Origin: Gentiana macrophylla
Taxonomy: Eukaryota; Streptophyta; Magnoliopsida; Gentianales; Gentianaceae
Assembly: GCA_026214975.1 (NCBI GenBank)
Contig: CM047806.1
Span: 79,159,599 to 79,223,598, forward strand
Length of the DNA stretch: 64,000 nt
Direction of reading: 5' to 3'
A program made the translations under genes and the position numbers. The notes under the pieces were generated by a model. The model was given only the letters and a program-made list of their open reading frames with translations. It ran no database searches and was not told the origin of the DNA. Below, piece after piece: positions 12,717 to 24,456 of this stretch; position 1 is the first letter of the stretch; every line of letters begins with the position of its first letter.

Positions 12717-12794
<78 letters not shown>
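12672..12794. repeat. AT dinucleotide microsatellite in the G1 LTR
   Basis: An uninterrupted AT run covers about 12721-12794. Imperfect ATAT/ACAC sequence lies before it from about 12672. It lies in the part of the LTR near its 5' (U3) end. Confidence 0.95.
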
Positions 12795-12798
<4 letters not shown>

Positions 12799-12892
12799 AA
12801 CTACTTAACACCATAGAAGAAGTAAAGATTAATAATATTTTGTTTTAGCAAAAATGACACGTCTGCCCTTTCCCGAAAATCAGAATATTACA

Positions 12893-12908
12893 TTCCTCCC
12901 CCCTTAAA
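12893..12908 (-). promoter_or_regulatory. G1 polypurine tract
   Basis: On the minus strand this reads TTTTAAGGGGGGAGGAA immediately before the LTR start TGTAATATTC. It is the expected plus-strand DNA primer site of an LTR element. G2 has the same feature at 50971-50985. Confidence 0.85.
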
Positions 12909-13601
12909 AGGAGTTTCATCCCCGAAATTAGAACATATACCGTAAGTCCACAAACTCTGGGAACTTGATGATCATGTCGTCTTCAACTTCCCAAGTTGCT
13001 TCATTCGGCGAATGATTGCTCCATTGCACCAAAACCAAAGGGATCAACCGTCTCTTGATCATCTTTTCTTTCCGGTCTAGAATCTTGATCGGTTTCTCAT
13101 CATATGCAAGTTTATCCTGAAGAACTTCCGGATCAACTAGCTTCAACATCATCACTTGTCAAGCAATTCTTCAACATTGATACGTGGGAAACATTATGGA
13201 CTCTCGACATCAATTCCGGTAACTTAAGCTTATAAGCCAAGGGTGCCACTCTTTCCAGAATCTTAAACGGTCCAACATACCTTGGACTTAACTTTCCCTT
13301 CTGTCCAAAACGTTCAACTCCTATCATTGGTGAGGCTTGCAGAGAAACCCTTTCACCAACAACAAACTCAGGAGGTCTTCTTCTAACATCTGCCCAACTT
13401 TTCAGTTTATCTTGTGCTGCCTTCAGATTCTTCTTAGCCAACTGAACTCTTTCTTTTGCTTGCTCAACCAATTCCGGGCCGGTGACTTGTCTTTCCCCGA
13501 GTTCATCCTAAAACAGTGGCGTCGACATCTTCTCCCATACAAGGCCTCAAACAGTGGCATACCTATACTTGCGTGATAACTAATGTTGTAGGCAAACTTT
13601 G
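12907..13601 (-). pseudogene. pol: G1 integrase C-terminus and chromodomain
   Basis: The minus frame 13133-13471 has the typical gypsy integrase C-terminal module (FVVGERVSL, then GKLSPRYVGPFKILERV, then VHNVSHVSMLK). The next frame, 12928-13155, has a chromodomain-like segment (LVQWSNHSPNEATWEVEDD). Chromodomains steer chromovirus integration towards marked chromatin. The two parts are offset by one frame at about 13140, so this copy is broken. The residues reading AKFAYNISYHASIG span the E insertion site, showing that 12907-13601 and 17149-17622 were once joined. Confidence 0.9.
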
Positions 13602-14475
13602 TGACACGAAGAAGATTGAAGACTTATATATTATTTCGATGAATAACTTGTAATAAACTTTATTTTCGTTTTGTTTTGACATGTAATAAGGGGTAGGGGT
13701 ATTTTTGGGAGTTTTGACCAATTTGTGCATAACCCTTCCCAAAATGGCAGTTTTGGGAAGGGCGACCTTCGGCTTTCCATTTTGGGAAACTAAACCCTCC
13801 GTTCCCAAGTACCCTATACCATAAAGGTATCCTAGGCCCTATCCTACAATAATCTACCCTTTTTACCCTTCAAAAACACGATACCTTTTTCACCTTAAAT
13901 TTTGGAAACTTTCCCTACTAAAAATGGACCTTGTCCAAGATTGTGCCCAAGACATGTCCAAGACTTGTCCTAGACATGCCTTGGACGTGTCTTGCTCCTT
14001 CCACATTCTCCCACATCGATTTGAGTGAAGCTTAGCTCCCAAATTGACAAAGTATAAGTATTTTTGTCCCACATTGCCTATTTGGGAGAAGTTCTCTTAG
14101 TTTTAGTTCTATATAAGCTTGTATATTTACCATGTATAAAGCAAGTTATATTTGAGTGAAAATATTATATATTTTAAGTTTCAGTGATTGAAACAAACAT
14201 AGTTAAAACTTTTCCTTGCGACTGGGTGAAGGGTTAACTCGAGAATATATCAAAGGTGTGAGCAACCTTTGTGCGACATTCTCAAACTTGGAGAAACCCG
14301 AAGTGCGATTCCGAGGGTGGATCTAAGCTTGCTCCTATCTTTGTTCTTCATTTTCGTTCTTATTATCCTAATCTAGTATGTATTTCGATTTTCCTTCTTG
14401 TTTTCTTTTCAATAAAACGTGTTATTAGCTTAATTAGCAAGAACACTTAAATCTAGATCCTTAGTGTTCATACCG
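13602..14475 (+). repeat. Element E 5' LTR
   Basis: It begins TGACACGAAG and matches 16274-17143 almost base for base, apart from a few indels. A TATATAAG box is at 14110-14117. Six head-to-tail units of about 11 bases (type ATGTCCAAGAC) lie at 13931-13997. The 3' end is altered (TCATACC instead of TCATATCA in the other LTR). Confidence 0.92.
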
Positions 14476-14477
14476 TT

Positions 14478-14489
14478 TGGTATCAGAGC
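14478..14489 (+). promoter_or_regulatory. Element E primer binding site
   Basis: TGGTATCAGAGC, complementary to the 3' end of plant initiator tRNA-Met, lies two to three bases after the LTR. Confidence 0.9.
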
Positions 14490-15227
14490 TTTGGGATTTA
14501 GGTGTTCATCTAGTGAATTTGTTGTTCATCCTTGTTCACATCATTTTCTTTGAATCTGTCCAATCCGAATTCCGTATTTGTTCAAGTCGTTTCATATTCA
14601 AAACACGTCGTAAATTTATCAAATTTTACCAGTTGATAGATCGTTTATTTATGTATATTTTGTCTCTTTTTGACTTTGCCAAATTCGGAGTTAGCTTGGT
14701 CAAATCTGCCCAGCAATATCCTGTGCGTTTTTCTGGCACAGTTGTGAAATAATTCGTTTTTCCGGAGTTGTAGTGGTCGGAAATGGGTGAAATTTTTTCT
14801 GAACTTATAGGAAATTGTCTGTTCTACAACTTTCGTCCTTTGAGTATATCCAAATTATCGACCAATTCTTCCCAAATGTCTCCGTAACGTGCTAATCTAT
14901 TTCTGTCCGAAAATCTGTCTGTGTAGTCATCTGTTTACGAATTTATTTTGACGTGGCTATCCATGTTCAATTTTCCTGAAACTTCACAGTCTTGAAGAAA
15001 AATTAATGGACTACAAGTTTCGTTCTTTGAGTCTTTTCAAATTCCATACCGTTTGGTCGTGAAAATTGCTGCCATTTCGTGTTCTGTTCGAAATTATAAA
15101 CCCTAGTTCTTTCTTTTGTGGAATTGTCCGAATTTGCTCAACTTTGATTTGTTTCGACGGTTGGACATCACCTTTCGTGAGTTATTGAGGGAGAGTGAAA
15201 CACGAGTGGATTGTGAGGTCTTTGACG

Positions 15228-15563
15228 ATGGCTCGAGTGTACAAAAAGGATTCTCCTTGGCGTCTAGACATTCAATCATTCAATGACAGTTTTTCTCATC
15301 GTATTGACCATTTTCATACGCATTTGAGTGGGCAAATTGCGAAGTTAACATCTCACATTACTCAACGTGGAATTGGTACTCTTGGTGCTGTTCGTGGTCG
15401 TGATAAAAGGGTTGGTGGTCGTTGGGTTGATAGGGGACTACTTGATTTTGAGGCAAAACGAGAAAAGCAGGAATTAGAACGTGTGGAGCGGAGGAAAGCA
15501 CTTGAGGCAAAGTGGAAGGCTGCGGATGAGCTTTTCTTTCAAAAGTATGGTATCACCCCTTGA
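15228..15563 (+). CDS. Unrecognised 111-residue ORF inside element E
   Basis: The ATG at 15228 opens MARVYKKDSPWRLDIQSFND. The N-terminal half resembles a helical segment. The middle is Gly/Arg-rich (GAVRGRDKRVGGRW), and the C-terminal 45 residues are highly charged and probably coiled-coil (KREKQELERVERRKALEAKW). I do not recognise the family. The basic Gly/Arg part followed by a coiled coil would suit an RNA-binding particle protein, but that is inference. About 750 bases of leader precede it. The reading continues in other frames at 15481-16238 with stops, so the original protein may have been longer. Only one copy is present, so coding status is uncertain. Confidence 0.4.
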   Translation: MARVYKKDSPWRLDIQSFNDSFSHRIDHFHTHLSGQIAKLTSHITQRGIGTLGAVRGRDKRVGGRWVDRGLLDFEAKREKQELERVERRKALEAKWKAADELFFQKYGITP

Positions 15564-16261
15564 AGAAGCTATCGTGGCAAGGCACCAAAATATATGCCTA
15601 ATGATTGTGTTGTTCCTCAACCTTCTACCGAGGTCGTCCATGATACTCTGTATTCGGTTTGAGGCCAACCACGATGCATTTGATTCGGTTATCGTTGATG
15701 ATGCTATAGTCAATGGACTTGTTGGTGAATCTACTTTGCCATGCTTTTACGATAGTATTGTTGATACTTCTTTGCATGATGTGGTTACCACGCCGGATGA
15801 GATTATTGTTGACATTGCATTGGGTTGGATCACGGATATCAAGATTTGGGTAATTCGGCGTTTGTGTGGAGAATCATGTACATAATACGATTGATGTTGC
15901 TCACGTACATTCTATGACTAATCTTGGTATTGTTGAGCATGTTCACGTTTTTTGCGAGAATTCATGTCACGGATACTTCTACGGAGGGCGTGTGTTTGGA
16001 GGGTGCTATAAAGCACATATTTAGGACGATTTTGCCTACACAAAAATTTTTTATTCTTGCAAAGGTTCATCTGAGTTCCCAACCTCGTACATTTCCTCCA
16101 ACATCTTTAGTGCGGATTAGTGAGGCACGACCTCGTGCACTTGTTCGTGTTTGTTTGACCACTGGCATACTTACGAGGAGGCTGGAGGTGTTTTATGATG
16201 TCATACTTGCGGCGGAGGACTCATCGACATTTTGTTGATTCGAGGGCGAATCCTTTTCGAC
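15564..16261 (+). pseudogene. Degenerate reading frames downstream in element E
   Basis: Frames at about 15590-15885 and 15924-16238 read as plausible protein fragments (for example STEVVHDTLYSV and FDSVIVDDAIVNGLVGES). They are interrupted by frameshifts near 15650 and stops. No known retroelement domain is visible. They may be the tail of the ORF at 15228 or captured sequence. Confidence 0.3.
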
Positions 16262-16273
16262 CGACGGGAGGAA
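16262..16273 (+). promoter_or_regulatory. Element E polypurine tract
   Basis: CGACGGGAGGAA immediately precedes the right LTR (TGACACG). A short inverted sequence ATTCGAGGGCGAAT lies just upstream (about 16239-16252). Confidence 0.75.
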
Positions 16274-17143
16274 TGACACGAAGAAGATTGAAGACTTATA
16301 TATTATTTCGATGAATAACTTGTAATAAACTTTATTTTCGTTTTGTTTTGACATGTAATAAGGGGTAGGGGTATTTTTGGGAGTTTTGACCAATTTGTGC
16401 ATAACCCTTCCCAAAATGGTGATTTTGGGAAGAAGCGACCTTGACTTTCCATTTTGGGAAACTAAACCCTCCGTTCCCAAAGTACCTATACCATAAAGGT
16501 ATCTAGGCCCTATCCTACAATAATCTACCCTTTTTACCCTTCAAAAACACGATACCTTTTTCACCTTAAATTTTGGAAACTTTCCCTACTAAAAATGGAC
16601 CTTGTCCAAGATTGTGCCCAAGACATGTCCAAGACTTGTCCTAGACATGCCTTGGACGTGTCTTGCTCCTTCCACATTCTCCCACATCGATTTGAGTGAA
16701 GCTTAGCTCCCAAATTGACAAAGTATAAGTATTTTTGTCCCACATTGCCTATTTGGGAGAAGTTCTCTTAGTTTTAGTTCTATATAAGCTTGTATATTTA
16801 CCATGTATAAAGCAAGTTATATTTGAGTGAAAATATTATATATTTTAAGTTTCAGTGATTGAAACAAACATAGTTAAAACTTTTCCTTGCGACTGGGTGA
16901 AGGGTTAACTCGAGAATATATCAAAGGTGTGAGCAACCTTTGTGCGACATTCTCAAACTTGGAGAAACCGAAGTGCGATTCGAGGTGGATCTAAGCTTGC
17001 TCCTATCTTTGTTCTTCATTTTCGTTCTTATTATCCTAATCTAGTAAGTATTTCGATTTTCCTTCTTGTTTTCTTTTCAATAAAACGTGTTATTAGCTTA
17101 ATTAGCAAGAACACTTAAATCTAGATCCTTAGTTTTCATATCA
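16274..17143 (+). repeat. Element E 3' LTR
   Basis: It starts TGACACGAAG and ends TCATATCA, followed by TSD copy CTTTG. TATATAAG is at 16791-16798 and the 11-base repeats are at about 16602-16668. High identity to the 5' LTR suggests a fairly recent insertion. Confidence 0.92.
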
Positions 17144-17148
17144 CTTTG

Positions 17149-17622
17149 CTACAGGTAAGTAGTCATCCCATGACCCACCTACTTCCAAATCACAAGCTCT
17201 TAGCATATCTTCTAGTGTTTGGATTGTTCTTTTTGACTGTCCGTCTGTTTGTGGATGGAAGGCCATAGTCAAATCTAACTTTGTACCTAAAGCCCTTTGC
17301 AAAATTTTCTAAAATTTACTGACAAACCGATTGTCATGATCCGAAACAATCGAGATAAGCACTCCGTGCAACTTTACTATATTATCCTAGTATTGTGTGG
17401 CCATCTTCATCAAAGTCATATCAACTTTCGTTGGCAAGAAGTGGGCTGATTTGGTTAATATATCCACAATCACCCAAATCGCATCTTGTCCACTTTTCGT
17501 CTTCGGTAACCCGGTGATGAAATCCATTGTGATCTTATCACATTTCCATTCAGGGATATCCAATGGCTTAAGCATTCCTCCTAGTCTCCTATGCTCAGAT
17601 TTAACTTTCTAGCAAGTATCGC
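17149..17622 (-). pseudogene. pol: G1 integrase core fragment
   Basis: On the minus strand, 17387-17575 reads ITMDFITGLPKTKSGQDAIW, the first part of the gypsy integrase core with the first catalytic Asp. Further downstream on that strand come SDHDNRF (second Asp) and a stretch DGQSKRTIQTLED. The last normally reads SERT, so the catalytic Glu is Lys. Stops occur near 17384. The fragment is cut by E on the left and by B on the right. Confidence 0.88.
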
Positions 17623-19038
17623 TGTTAGTAACATTTTATTATGTTTTGATGATGGCCATACTAGCTGTTATAGCAAGCCTAAAATAAGTTAGAATTCTCT
17701 GTATAAGTCTTTACTTAGAGTCTGACATATTGTATAAGTTAAGTTAGACAAGTATTGTACTAGTTGGTAGGACGGAAAAGTAAAACAGATATTCGGCATA
17801 GTGAAGCCAGCCAAGTACATGCAGAGAAGAAATGAAGACTTAATGGTATGACTTATAACCAAGGAAGTCTGTGATGACCTTGGATAAGTCTAAGTTATGG
17901 TTCAAGTGATGAAACTTAATGTTCAAATATGGTGTGCACTGATCTCACCCAAACCAATCATCAGTGAAGTACAAAGATTCTTCTTAAACTAAAGTAATGA
18001 AGGAAACAGTGAATCGGCAGAGTAAACTGACTTTCGGCTAAGTAAAGGTAAAAACAGTGATGGAAGATCTAAACGGCAAAGTCAGATGGATAACTCGACC
18101 GTTCAGAGAACGGCGAAGTATTCCTTATAAGAACAAAATTGAAATATGATGAAGATTCAGAGGATCATGCATTTAATGCACAATCAATAGAGGATCAATC
18201 AAGGACGGATTTTCTGCTATACATTTGAAGAAAAATCATATCACTGAAATCAAGGAGAATGTAATTAAGGGGGAATCAAGAAAAAAATCAAGGATTATTC
18301 CCCTCATTAATATAGCTAAAGGACGGAATTTCAAATCAAGGATACTCAAGGCTATAAATAGAAGGCATTGACAGACAGATAAAAAAAACAACGATCAAGA
18401 AAAAGAAAAACAAGCAGAAACCATGTCAATTTGAAAAGCCTTCTCTCTGAACTTACAAGGATTCATCTAGAAATAAACTCAGACATCAGAACTACAATTT
18501 TACATTTAGCACTGAGATTGATCAATCAAGCTTGTGAATCTTATTCACAATAAACTGAAGCAACTGAATCAGAAGTCATTTGAGAAGGAGTTGTGTCTGT
18601 GATAGTTGCTGAAGGATTTGATCTCAAGGAGCAGTGAAAGAGACCGAATCACTGAAGCTGTTGTAGCCAAGGAGTGATAGTCTTGTAGATTGTGAAGCTT
18701 GGGAAGTCAAGGACAATCTTACTATTGTATCTGTGAAAACAATAGTGAATTCCTCCAATCATCACAGGAGAAGAGTGGATTAAGGGATTACACCACCCTG
18801 AACCACTATAAGCCTTGTGTCAATTTACTTTCTGCAATTTACTTTACTGCATTCATTTAAGTTGCCTAGATTATAATCTATATCTGTGATTGTCTAAAAT
18901 GCTTGGAAATAACATAGTAAGAAGAGACTTATCCACTTCCCAAAAGCTTTTAAACACAACAAAAGTTTTTGAAACTCCACTATAGTCATTCACCCCCCCC
19001 CCCTCTGACTATAGTTTTACCCTTCTCTGGGACCAGCA
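17623..19038 (+). repeat. Element B 5' LTR
   Basis: It starts TGTTAGTAAC and ends GGGACCAGCA. A TATAAATA box is at 18354-18361, which puts transcription start at about 18385. A long C run precedes the end (about 18991-19002). The matching 3' copy is split at 37488. Confidence 0.95.
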
Positions 19039-19040
19039 AT

Positions 19041-19052
19041 TGGTATCGGAGC
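19041..19052 (+). promoter_or_regulatory. Element B primer binding site
   Basis: TGGTATCGGAGC is two bases after the LTR. It is the Sirevirus-type tRNA-Met site with one difference (CGG for CAG) from the usual TGGTATCAGAGC. C carries the same variant. Confidence 0.9.
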
Positions 19053-19176
19053 AGTGTTCCTAGTATCAGAACCTGTTCAGATCTAATTTCTGGTAATGAG
19101 GAGATCACATATTTTCAAAGTAGTTTTCAAATTTGAGTTTTCTATTCATTCACATACAGATCTCTTATTTGTACTT

Positions 19177-21312
19177 ATGGATTCCTCAAACTTTATGTCA
19201 AAAGTACATGTTTTCAATGTTAACAATTTTGATGAATATAAAATAAGAATGTTGTCTCATCTTGCAGCAACTCATGAGGAGATGCTGGATGTAATTAATG
19301 ATGGCCCAATCACAATCATGACTATAGTATCCACATGAGCAGATCAAGGGAAGGAAGTAGACAAACCCAAGAAAGATTGGACCAAGGATGACAGGAGAAG
19401 AGCAAATTTAGACTTTGTTGCAAAAGATATGATTTTGAAGACTACAGACAAACACCATGTTCATGAGAATCAAAGATTGCAAAACAAACAAAGGAGATGT
19501 GGGACAAGCTAGCATTGATAAATGAAGGATCTGAAGCAGTTAAAGGAAACAAATTATCTGTTGCAAAACAGAAATTTCAAAATTTCAAAATGAAGGCTGG
19601 TGAATCCATTGATCAAATGGACAACAGATTCTCAAGCTTCATCAGTGAATTGCAACAGGTTGGTCACACATATCCCCAGAAAGAACTATGCTTAAAGATC
19701 TTGAGAGGCTTACCTGAAAGATGGAAGATCATAACATCAGTAATCAGAGGAACCACAAACCTTGCAAACACTGACACTCTGACACTGATGTCCCAACTTA
19801 AAGCTCATGAATTCGAACTGAACGGTGAAGATGGTGCTCCGGCGGAGATACAAAAAGTAACTGCACTGGTAGCACACCAGCAAAGTAACTTTGCCAACTG
19901 CATCAGCAAAGAGACACATTAACTTAAAGAACATGTAGCTTTATTAGTTAAACGTTTCGACAGGTTTAGCAAAAAGAAGCCATTCAAAGAAAACTCATCA
20001 TCAAACAAGAGGTCAAGCTCAACCAAAGACATGAAGAAGAAAGATGATGAATACAGGTGCTTCAACTGCAACAAGAAAGGTCACTTCAAGCCTGATTGTC
20101 CTGAAGAAAATGATAAAGATGATGAAAAGAAGAAATACAAGGCATCTGAAAAGAGGAAAGGCAAGAAAGCACTCAAGGCTGAATCTAGCAGTGAAAAGAA
20201 TGAAGAATCATCTGATAATAACTCAGATAACAATGATGATGAAGACAGCTCAGACAATGAAAAAGCATGTCTATGCCTCATGACCAATGAATTAGATGAA
20301 GATGAAGGTGATAGCTCAGACATTGAGAAAACAAGCCTATGTCTAATGGCTAAAGAATTAGATGAAACTGAGGTAACATCTAGCTCTTACTCTTCATCAA
20401 ATGAATCCACATCTAACACTTCACAATCTCCTATTCTCCCTTTAGATCCAGCAGACCTAGTCCAAAATCTCATGACTAAATTTGATGAAATTGAGATGAA
20501 TCATGAAATTCTGGAAAAGGAATGCAAGGATCTAAGAAAGGAAAATAAAAGATTAAAGAAAGAACTGGATAAAGCAAAAGCTGAACTAACTAGTAAGGAG
20601 ACCTACTCAAATGACCAACAAACAACAGATGTTCATACATCTGTTGTTGGCATATCAGTTGAGAAGATCCCACTATCAATTAAGACCACAAATGAACCAG
20701 CTTACAAACCCTCAAAAAGGTTTAGATCCAGATCTGGTCTTTGCTACAATAGTCAGGATGAGAGTAGAAACAATGGTCAACACAATTCTGAATTCAAGAT
20801 TAAAAATGAACCAAAATTCAGAAAGGGGCAGACCATAGTTTCAACCATTCATCATGTACCGGTGAAGTCAAACCAGTGCAGTAAAACAACAGACTAAATC
20901 ATCAATCAAGTCAACCAAAAACAAGGACTTTCTGAAAGGTAAAGGAAGACTTTATCCTTCAGAGGATGATTGGAATATTGCACCTCCAAAATACAAGAAG
21001 AAACCATTCTATAATATGCATCATGTGTTTAAGAAAAATCAATCTAGGTATGTTCCTAGACACATGAAGCAATTAAGGTTTCCCATTGCATATTGGAAAG
21101 TGAAGAAGGATGCAAATGCACCAAAAAGTAGAGAAAAGTATCAGAATACCTTCAGTAGAAATACTAGAAGCTATTCTATCATGCCTTATATATATGAAGT
21201 TGATGACTTTAACTATCCAAAAAGAAGACCATTTGGATATACACTTGGAGTAGGAGGCATGACTGCTAACAGGTATGGACCCAAACAGTGTTGGGTACCT
21301 AAACTTAATTAA
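19177..21312 (+). pseudogene. gag: Element B gag, lightly broken
   Basis: The ATG at 19177 gives MDSSNFMSKVHVFNVNNFDE. A stop lies at 19336-19338, a frameshift at about 19450-19495 and a TAA at 19920-19922; otherwise the Gag core reads well (19497-19919). The piece 20031-20897 has the zinc knuckle CFNCNKKGHFKPDC (about 20061-20102), then an acidic Ser/Asp/Glu region and a coiled-coil segment (about 20490-20600). The end, WVPKLN then TAA at 21310-21312, stands in frame with the protease. An earlier in-frame ATG at 19096 is possible, but 19177 matches the other copies. Confidence 0.88.
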
Positions 21313-21324
21313 TTTGTTTTGTAA

Positions 21325-24300
21325 GATGTCTGGTACATAGACAGTGGATGTTCCAGACACATGACAGGAAACAAGAGATGGCTCACTGACTTTAAAGCTT
21401 TTGATGGACCCAAAGTCACATTTGGAGGCAAAGAAAATCCTGGCAAGATTAAGGGGGAAGTTACAATGCTCAAGAACAATCTAAAGATTCAAAATATGGC
21501 ATATGTCAAGGGACTTAATTTCAATCTGATGAGCATCAGTCAATTCTGTGACAAAGGCTACAATGTACACTTCAACAAGGAAGGATGCAAAGTCATTCAC
21601 AGCCAAACCAACACAATAGTACTTGCAGGAAGAAGAAAAGATAACATGTATGTGGTGGATTGGAAAATAGCCAAAGCAGAAACATGTTTGTTTATCAAAA
21701 ACAAACAGTCAACTAGCTGGCTATGGCATAGAAGACTAAATCACCTGAATTTCAAGACCATCAACAAATTATCAAAGAACAAGTTAGTTGAAGGCCTGCC
21801 AGAGATCACATTCAAAAAGGAAAGTCTATGTGATGCTTGTCAGAAAGGGAAACAAATCAAAAGTTCCTTCAAGTCAAAACCCTATCAATCAACAACAAGA
21901 ATTCTACATCTGTTGCTTATGGACCTGTTTGGACCAGTCACACCAGTAAGTGTAAGTGGTAAGAAATACACCCTAGTAGTGGTGGATGACTACTCAAAAT
22001 ACACCTGGACCATCTTCATGAACAAGAAGAAAGAGACACTCAAAAAGCTGCCAGATTTGTTAAGAAGACTCCAAAATGAGAAAGAACTGAAAATCATCAA
22101 GATCAGATTAGATAGAGGCACTGAATTTCTTAATGAAATTATCAGAACCTATTGTGAAGAAAATGGAATACTGCATCAATTATCAGCAGTATGGACCCCA
22201 CAACAAAATGGTGTGGCAGAAAGAAGAAACAGAACTCTCAAAGATGCAATCAGAACAATGATTGCAGAAGCATGCTTGCCAAAGAGATTTTGGGATGAAC
22301 CAGCAAACACAGCATCCCATACACAAAACAGATCAATCATCAACAAACATCATGGAAAGACCCCATATGAAATATGGAATGGTAGAAAACCTAATATCTC
22401 ATATTTGCATGTGTTTGGATCAAAATGCTTTGTTTTGAACAGGAATCAGCATGCCTTTGATGAAAAGGCTGATGAAGCAATCTTTATGGGTTACTCAGAC
22501 ACCAACAAAGCATTCAGAGTACTCAACAAAAGAACATTGGTGATTGAAGAATCAATACATGTAGTCTTTGATGAACCAAATACAAATGGTGAAAGTCTTC
22601 AAGACAGAACAAAGCAAGAGTAGTCTTTGATGAACCAAACAAAGACAAGTGTATAAGAATACAACACAAAGACAAGTGTATATGAATACAACAGTACCAG
22701 AAACTATTCTGCATCACAATTTTGGAAATCAAGATGATCCACAAGTCAATACAACAGAAGAAGCACCAGAACTTGAAGCTCATGTACAACATGAAATTAC
22801 AGAAGCACCAAGTGAAGAACAACTTCAGCCTGACCTAAATTGGCTAAGAGATCATCCTGAAGAACAATTTATTGGAGACATTCACACAGGAGTGAGACCC
22901 AGAAGACAACTGGAGCATATGTTAACATGTTTTCTATCACAAGTGGAACCCAAGACAATAGATGATGCAATTCAAGATGCAGATTGGATCTCAGGCATGC
23001 AAGAAGAACTAAATGAATTTGAAAGAAATGAAGTCTTGGAACTTATTGACAGACCAGATATGGCCAACATCATTGGTACAAAATGGGTATTCAGAAACAA
23101 GATTGATGAGCAAGGAACTGTTGTTAGAAACAAAGCAAGGCTAGTTGTAAAAGGCTATTCTCAAGCAGAAGGAATGGATTATGATGAAACATTTGCACCA
23201 GTAGCAAGATTGGAGGCAATCAGACTCTTTCTAGCTTTTCCCGCACATAAAGATTTCAAAGTCTATCAAATGGATGTCAAGAGTGCATTTCTGAATGGAC
23301 TTTTGGAAGAAGAAGTATATGCGGAGCAACCCCCTGGTTTTCAACTCAAAGGAAAGGAAGACAAAGTATACAAACTAAAGAAAGCTCTTTATGGACTCAA
23401 ACAGGCACCCAGAGCCTGGTATGAAACACTATCACAATTTCTGATCAAGAATGGATTCAACAAGGGAACCATAGATAAGACTCTATTCAAACTAGAGGAA
23501 GGAACAAGCACACTGCTAGTTCAAATCTATGTTGATGACATCATCTTTGGATCAGAGGATGAAAAGTTATGTGAGAAATTTGCAAACCTGATGAAGAGCA
23601 AAATTCAGATGAGCATGATGGGAGAATTAAATTATTTACTTGGCCTTCAAGTAAAGCAAATGAAGGATGGCATTTTCATTAGTCAAGCCAAGTATACAAA
23701 AGACTAAATACACAAGTATGGTATGGATACAAGTGGCACAGCAGATACACCAATGTGTGCAAGAGTCATTCTTGGAAAAGATGAAACTAGAAAGGATGTT
23801 GATCAGAAAATGTATAGAGGAATCATTGGATCCCTACTATACTTAACTGCAAGTAGACCTGATATAGCATTTGCAGTAGGAGTATGTGCTAGATTTCAAG
23901 CTCAACCAAATGAATCACATCTTTTAGCAGCCAAAAGAATAATCAAATACTTGAAAAACACTATAAATGTAGGAATGGAGGATTCAAGTTGATATCATAT
24001 TCAGACTCTGACTATGCTGGATGCAAAATAGATAGAAAAAGCACCTCTGGAACTTGTCAAATGCTAGGCAGCAGACTAATTTCATGGTTTAGCAAAAAGC
24101 AAAAATCCATATCTACATCAACAGCTGAAGCAGAATATATAGCAGCAGGCAGTTGTTGTGCACAAGTACTTTGGATTAGAAAACAGCTAAGGGATTATGG
24201 AGTGGAGGAGAAAACAATTCCAATCATGTGTGATAACACAAGTGCAATATCTATTACTGAAAATCCAGTGTTGCATTCAAGAACAAAGCACATTGATGTG

Positions 24301-24456
24301 AGACATCATTTTATCAGAGACCATGTTGAAAAAGGAGATGTCATTCTAAAACACATACCCATTCAAGACCAACAGGCTGATATCTTCACTAAACCACTTA
24401 GTCATGAAAGATTTAGCATGTTGAGAACGGAGTTAGGGATGATTGAAATCGACTAA
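21325..24456 (+). pseudogene. pol: Element B pol (PR-IN-RT-RNase H), nearly readable
   Basis: The protease motif DVWYIDSGCSRHMTG starts at 21325 and has the catalytic Asp. Integrase has the HHCC region (LNHLNF, CDACQKGK) and a D,D35E core: MDLFGP, RLDRGTEF and VAERRN, with 35 residues between the last two catalytic positions. The frame stops at 22621-22623, beside a short local duplication. RT runs from KWVFRNKI to YVDDIIFGS (about 23526-23552). A stop at 23705-23707 and a frameshift at about 23985 follow. RNase H (SDSDYAGCKID to ADIFTKPL) ends with TAA at 24454-24456. It is the best-preserved pol in the window, yet still inactive as read. Confidence 0.92.

Larger units (their letters stand above)
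10889..12892 (-). repeat. G1 3' LTR (gypsy, minus strand), end deleted
   Basis: Read on the minus strand, the LTR starts TGTAATATTC at 12892, directly after a polypurine tract, and runs leftwards. It matches the G2 LTRs: the same start (about 50986), the GGTAAGAG block near 12200-12220, and the GAGCAAGC/GAATGTACTCTTCAAG block near 11560-11620. The G1 5' LTR copy (44539-45165) overlaps it from 44821 onwards. Its last roughly 280 bases are missing because the homology stops at about 10889, where A2 begins. A long AT microsatellite (12672-12794) and a dyad-motif array (11703-11983) lie inside. Confidence 0.85.
13602..17143 (+). mobile_element. Non-autonomous LTR element E (3.5 kb)
   Basis: Two near-identical LTRs (13602-14475 and 16274-17143) flank about 1.8 kb. 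The target site duplication CTTTG is at 13597-13601 and 17144-17148. A tRNA-Met-type primer site follows the left LTR and a polypurine tract precedes the right one, so the element is complete at both ends. No protease, RT, RNase H or integrase motif is readable inside. It sits in the integrase of G1, which reads through once E is removed. It must have used enzymes supplied by another element. The superfamily is uncertain; the polypurine tract context looks gypsy-like. Confidence 0.92.

Noticed and set aside
12672..12794. AT run as an origin or matrix-attachment site
   Set aside because: A simple microsatellite explains it; no further signal.
13563..13808. Repeated minus-strand frames in both E LTRs (also 13890-14072, 16193-16480 and 16561-16743)
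   Set aside because: Duplicated because the LTRs are duplicated; they overlap the 11-base repeats or promoter region and show no protein motif.
20081..20323. Minus-strand Ser/Leu-rich frame over B gag
   Set aside because: It is the complement of the acidic Asp/Ser/Glu repeat in gag and has no independent support.
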